Source of the DNA: Reticulitermes lucifugus
Lineage: Eukaryota; Arthropoda; Insecta; Blattodea; Rhinotermitidae
Length of the DNA stretch: 32,194 bases
Direction: 5' to 3'
NCBI GenBank assembly: GCA_026260175.1
Contig: JAKCWW010004082.1
Span: 1 to 32,194, forward strand
This document shows positions 23,201 to 29,200 of the stretch, one piece after another; position 1 is the first letter of the stretch, and each line of letters opens with the position of its first letter. The notes beneath the pieces are model-generated. The model did no database searches, had not been told where the DNA came from, and saw only the letters and a list, made by a program, of their open reading frames with translations. The translations under genes and the position numbers were made by a program.

Positions 23201-26200
23201 AAGTTAACTTTGACTGCAGAATGTTAGATAAAGTTGTGTGTGTTGTTGGTAACAGATATACGTCTGAATAATTTGTGCTGTCAGTTTCGTGGTCCTTCTT
23301 CTAAATAGTTTCAATAATGGACATTTTCCACTGTTGAGGCAATTTTTCCTTATTCAAAACATAATTTGTAAGTTCATGGAACTCAGAATGTAATATTTAT
23401 TTTCCTACTTTCATCAGTTCTGCCAGAATTTTATTAGAATTGGGTGATTTTGTTTCCATTTGTTGCGATATTGACAATGAAATCTACCATATCCTATCCT
23501 GGACAAAGAATGGGTCCTTCTGCGTGTATTTTATGTGATCAGCTTAGAACAAGCCCATTAAAGACTGAAACACAAAGAAAGTAACATAAGCCACTCATAC
23601 AGAAAGGAAGAGATTTCTGTATTATCTCGAACAGCAACAAAGAAAACTGGAAGTTAAGAACTTGTGTGTAAGAGTATGATATTTTAACAGTTGCACCGAG
23701 TTTCACTACGCACCCAGAAAACCTGACACTGAAGAGCGGTGGTCTTGCTGAACTACAGTGTGCAGCAGATGGCACCCCAGCTCCAACTATCACGTGGTTT
23801 AAGGATGGCCACAGTGTTGTTGCAGGGGCCCGCCTCAGTTTTTCATCCACTGGTCAGTATATATCCAGTGTGTATGACAAACACACTGCATATGTGAACA
23901 GAATGAGTAGAATTTTAAGACAAAAAGAGGCAAGATAATTACACATATTCCATTACTTATGAATGACATGAGTTCATAAACCTATTTGCAGTTCAAGTAT
24001 CTGTAATTTGGATGTTTAGAACTTGGAGTAATTTTTCTCAAAGCACATATGTGATATATGGGACGGTGTTCCTGTTCTTAGAAGCAGAAGACTTTAACCT
24101 ATTATGTAGTATGAGAACTCAACACACTGGTAGATTCTATACAAATAATATTAGACTGACATATGTCTCCTGTTTATTCTGGAATAGGTTTGGTAGAGAA
24201 AAATAATTCTTCAGAATAACAAAAGAGCAGTAAAAAAATAATTTTCTGTTTATCTCCTCTTATTCATATTATCACAATTGTGCTATAAATAATTCCTTCA
24301 TATATATTCATATATGTAGGTTTCATTTAGTTAGAAGTAATAAAAATGAGTATTTTTAAATGATCATCTTTGCATATCTGTTCATAAGGAGCGGAATGCA
24401 TGTACTTTGATAGCTGCAGGATGTGTCTGTTTAGGTGATGTTACCTACCTTTGGCTGTGGCAAGTCTGCTTCTTCATTTGATCTTACGTACTTTTATAGC
24501 TGAGGGATGTTTGCCTCTTCGTGTGGTATTACCTGCTTTGATAGCTGTGGGATGTTACATAATTTGATGTGTGTGAAATATTATTGCATATCCTTTATTT
24601 GTATTGCTATTTATTCTGTTTGTCAGTAGGAATACATATGAAGAAAACTTTATACAATTACTACACAACATAATATATATCCACAAAGCCACAACACACA
24701 TGATAAACCTACCGTCAAAGGAAAATTAGTTCTGCAATTAAAGAAATTACAATGTATAGCTGACTTCATAATGCAGATACATAAAAATTGAGTTAATAAG
24801 ATAATTGGGACAGTGTTTAATACAATACCTGAAGGAACAGAACACTACAATATGTACTATGTGGCAAGCTGTCACCGTTTGTAGAAAAATACTATGAACA
24901 GCGAAACCACACTATGTGAATTTAACACCTTATTGGAAAAACTGGGTTTGGGGAATCAAAGGTACATGAAACATGATAATATGTACATTAATGATTAATA
25001 AAGATGATATTGTTTGTGTTTATTGGAATTATGTTGTTCCTGGCTGCAAGTTGTCAGGGTGATCAAATGATGTAAAGCACATGGCAGAGGGGTGGACAGA
25101 AAACTTACTGAAGGAAGAAATGATTTTTAATTGCCTCCTTCTACTTGTCCATGTACATCTCCTTGTATGGTGCCATGACAGCCTTCATCTCGTGCTTAAA
25201 ATTCAGGAAATTGTGTCTGAAATGGTTGACCTCAAAGAAATGATCAATTAAGTCATCTGCCATCTGGAGGCCTTTCTTCAAAGCACTGGTCATCAGCTGA
25301 GACCATTTCATAACAGAATCTTCATCTTCTGGTTCACTGAGCACTGTCAGCTGTTCAAGTTTCTCTTAGGTTAACTCAGCAGCATGAGAATCTTGAACAT
25401 AATAGATAACAGCCTCCTCCAAATCTGGCAATGTGGCTTTATGGGTTAACACTATTATTATTATTATTATTATTTTATCCTGCTGGTTGGGGAATCCCCA
25501 GAAGTCATTAACTGTTTTCAGGCCAAAGCTTTCAGCAGCCATTCAGGCCTGTGAACTTCATCCCATGCAGGGACCTCTTTATATTTGCTGTGCATTCAGC
25601 TATGCTGTATGATATGCAGCATTCACTGACACTAGCGAAGGTCTCATTCTCACTCACATCCAAGATACTGCAGAAAGTGTGGGAAGTGTAATACCTTCTG
25701 AATTTTGTGATGGTTCCCTGGTTGAATGGCTCCAGGAGTGATTTGGTGGTGTTAGATACTGAACTAGGATATTTGGATAGGCAAGACCAAGATCTTGTAG
25801 ATGCCCTGGGACAGACAAAGAGGGCCTTGAATTGTAGATTCTTGAACTTCTGGTACAATTTGCAACCAGCTAGTACTGGCATTGCCTTTTCCCTCACCAC
25901 AGTAAAATGAACTAACAACTATTTCTGTGTTTGGTCTTCCAATCATACACACATGATCTGTTCATTGTGGTCACAGAAAATTTTTGCACTCAGGGGAGCA
26001 CTGGCTTTAACACTCCCCCGAGCTTTTCTTTATTTTTCTTGATGAAACAAATTGTCAATTCATTTACATCATAATCGTATTTGATCATAGCAATCCTCAT
26101 TTTCCAGTCAAACTTATCTGACACCTCAATCTTCTTTAACAGAGACATCACTTTCCTTTGTGTTTTTATCCTTAGAATCTTTGTCAGCATGTACATTACC

Positions 26201-29200
26201 TTTTCAGATATAATTAAAACGTAAGGGCAGCAATTCTAAAAATTATAAAAAATGTGGTCGAAATACAGTCCAACCCGGTTATAACGACATTGGTTTGTAG
26301 GACATCTCGCTTATAGAGTCAGATATTCTGTGGTACCAATTAATTTGTCACTTAACCATAACATTACACTCCTCGGTTATAACAACACGAAATATTCAGT
26401 CCCTTTCATGACTTTATAACTGAGTTCAACTGTAATTCCTTATAACATGATATCTGGGTGGCTACAAGTGAGACAGATGGGCAGGTCTTGCGTCGTGTGT
26501 GTTACTCTGTTACATGAATGAGTGAGGTACCTACACTCTGATGCATGAGGGCTGCCACAGTAGTTCATCAGCAAAGAAGCAAAACTGAAATGTGTGAACC
26601 CGCAAATGGGGAAGATCTGCTGTATGTGCAGTTACCACATTTTGAAACAGTAAATTGAAAAAATATGGTTTTTCAATTTTTCCTTAAGTTTTAAATATAT
26701 GCTTTAACACAGTAGTTACTACATCAGCCAACTAATGCACTAAATAAAATATGTTCATGAGCTATTATAAAACCCCTACATGTTTCGGCACCATGTCACG
26801 AGTTGGTTATGTCTTTTGGTTATGTATGCAGTATCTTCTGGCCTATAATATAAAAATATTTATATTCACTGTGGACTGCAACCCTTGCCATATACCAGTT
26901 AGTTCACAACTTTTGCCATTTTTACATTTGTTATAATGTGCACAAATATAACATTGCCACAAATTGATTTATTTTTACACAGACTACAATTAAACATTTG
27001 ACACAAGTGTGGTATTCCATGATGTGACGCAGTTTTCTGTGATAAGCAGGTTCCTGTAAGACGTTGGTACCTATCCACTAAACTGCATGCATAATATTGC
27101 AGAAAACTGATCTTCACATTCAATGCCATGAGAATATATCTCATGTAATCATTTAGCATCCCAGTGATGAAAAAATTGTCCTCAGGCCTCCAATGGCTTG
27201 TAAAGTACCTTACAGTTCTTGCTGTTGCAGGGAGAATACAGAAATATCTTGAGGACTCTGTTCATTGGGATGTGGTGCCATGTGACGATGTGATCAGTTC
27301 CTGACATTTTGATGGAACACAGTGCCTTCATCTTCAAGGTTCCATATGTATAAGAATAATTATTCTTTTCAGATCTCTAGGCCTTGAAGGTGAGGCACTA
27401 TGTTTCTTTGAAATATCAGGAACCGACTACCCAATGACATGATGTCATATCCCAGAACAACAGAGTCCTCAAACACACTGCCATGAATACCTCAAGACTT
27501 GACGAATTGTACTTAACTACTTCCTCTGCCCCATTGCAGGACAGAAACTCTACATCCAGCATGCAAAGGAGTCAGACTCTGGGCTGTACACCTGCCGAGC
27601 CCAGAATAGTGTGGGGTTCAAGGAGACGAGTGCACATCTCATAGTCAGTGGGGGCTACTGGGACAGCAGCACACAGCACTTTGCTCAGAGGGATGGGGCC
27701 ACACCAAAACTGATTATCACCCCTTACAACGTGAATGCAACACCAAGACTGATTATCACCCCTTACAACATGGATGCACCGAAGAGCAGCACCATTGAGA
27801 TGCCATGTAAGGCAGATGGCAACCCTAAGCCTAACATTACATGGACCAAGGATGGTGCTGTTCTATCTCTCACCAAGAGACACAGGTGAGATTCCCATTG
27901 AGATCTTCACTCTTCTGGGACATTACACATTGTAGATTGGTACAATGTTGCACAGAATAGATTCATACCAATCTACACTGCGTAACATCCCAGAAGAGCG
28001 AAGATCTCATTTACACTGTGGCAGAAGCCTTAAATCACGCAAGATTCTCATTCTTTCACTCTGATAAGAAGTGCAGTACATTGAGATTGCAGTCTCCTGG
28101 GATGTGAAGCCATTGTATGAAGACTGAGGCAGCATATTCCCATGAAACATTGTTACATATCTACCATACTGCACAGCATCACATCCAAAAAGACAGTAAT
28201 TTTCAAAGTCATGGTATTGCCCCAGTAATGGCATGGAGGGACTGAGGAAAACTACAAAGAAGTCAGGATATCCAGTCTCTGGGTCAAAATTTTAACCAAC
28301 TGTTTTCTGCAATGTGCTGTCAAATGAAAGCATTATTACTGCATGTAGGAGACATATCTAATACTGTATTTGCATGAATATAAGATGAGAATTTTTTTCC
28401 TAATTCATCATTTCTTAAGTATGGGTATCACCATACCATCACACACAATGTTAAAAACATTCTGTATAAGTATTTTCCTGAAAATGAAGATTGTGAAGGG
28501 GGTTATCTTACATTTGGTTAAATGTGATATTTTTACCATTTTCACAGATTTTTGCTTGTATGTGAGAAAGAGTACACCATATACAATATGAGACAGGTGT
28601 GTTGCTGATGTGGTTTGTTTTCTTTTCTTCTAGAATTTCGCCGGTAGGAAGTTTATACATATCGAACATCTCACAAGAAGACGCAGGCATGTACGAATGC
28701 TCTGCTGTCAATACTAATGGTCGCACAAGAGCTCAAGGACACTTAACTGTTAAAGGCAAGTTTATTTTGTGTAAGCATATCAGTAGCATGTACCATTGAT
28801 GTATATTTTCAAAACAACCTGAGAGGTAGTTGTTTGAAGATTCTGCTCTCTCTTTCAGAAGAATCCATGATGGGTCCTGGTGATAGATTTGTTCACATAG
28901 CATTCCAAGAGGCCAGAAAAGCTGTTGACAGAGCTGTGAATGATACAGTGACTAAGCTATTTGCCCACGAACGAGGAGCTAAGAATTCATCACCTAATGG
29001 ATTGTTCAGGCTTCTGCGCTTCCCTAGTGCTGCAGTTCGTGATGTGGCAAAAGCAGCTGATATTTATGAAAGAACATTAATTAACATTAGGAAGCATGTT
29101 GAGTCAGGGATGAACATAAACTTAACTACAGGTATGTAGCACAGATAGCACAACTGACTGACATGGGCTACACTTGCTATTATTTTGCAATACTGTAGAC

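Noticed and set aside
23539..23850. Minus-strand frame of 103 residues
   Set aside because: It overlaps the Ig3 exon on the other strand, shows no domain, and is a shadow frame.
25707..25918. Plus-strand frame at 25707
   Set aside because: It is the complement of the Tigger transposase relic.
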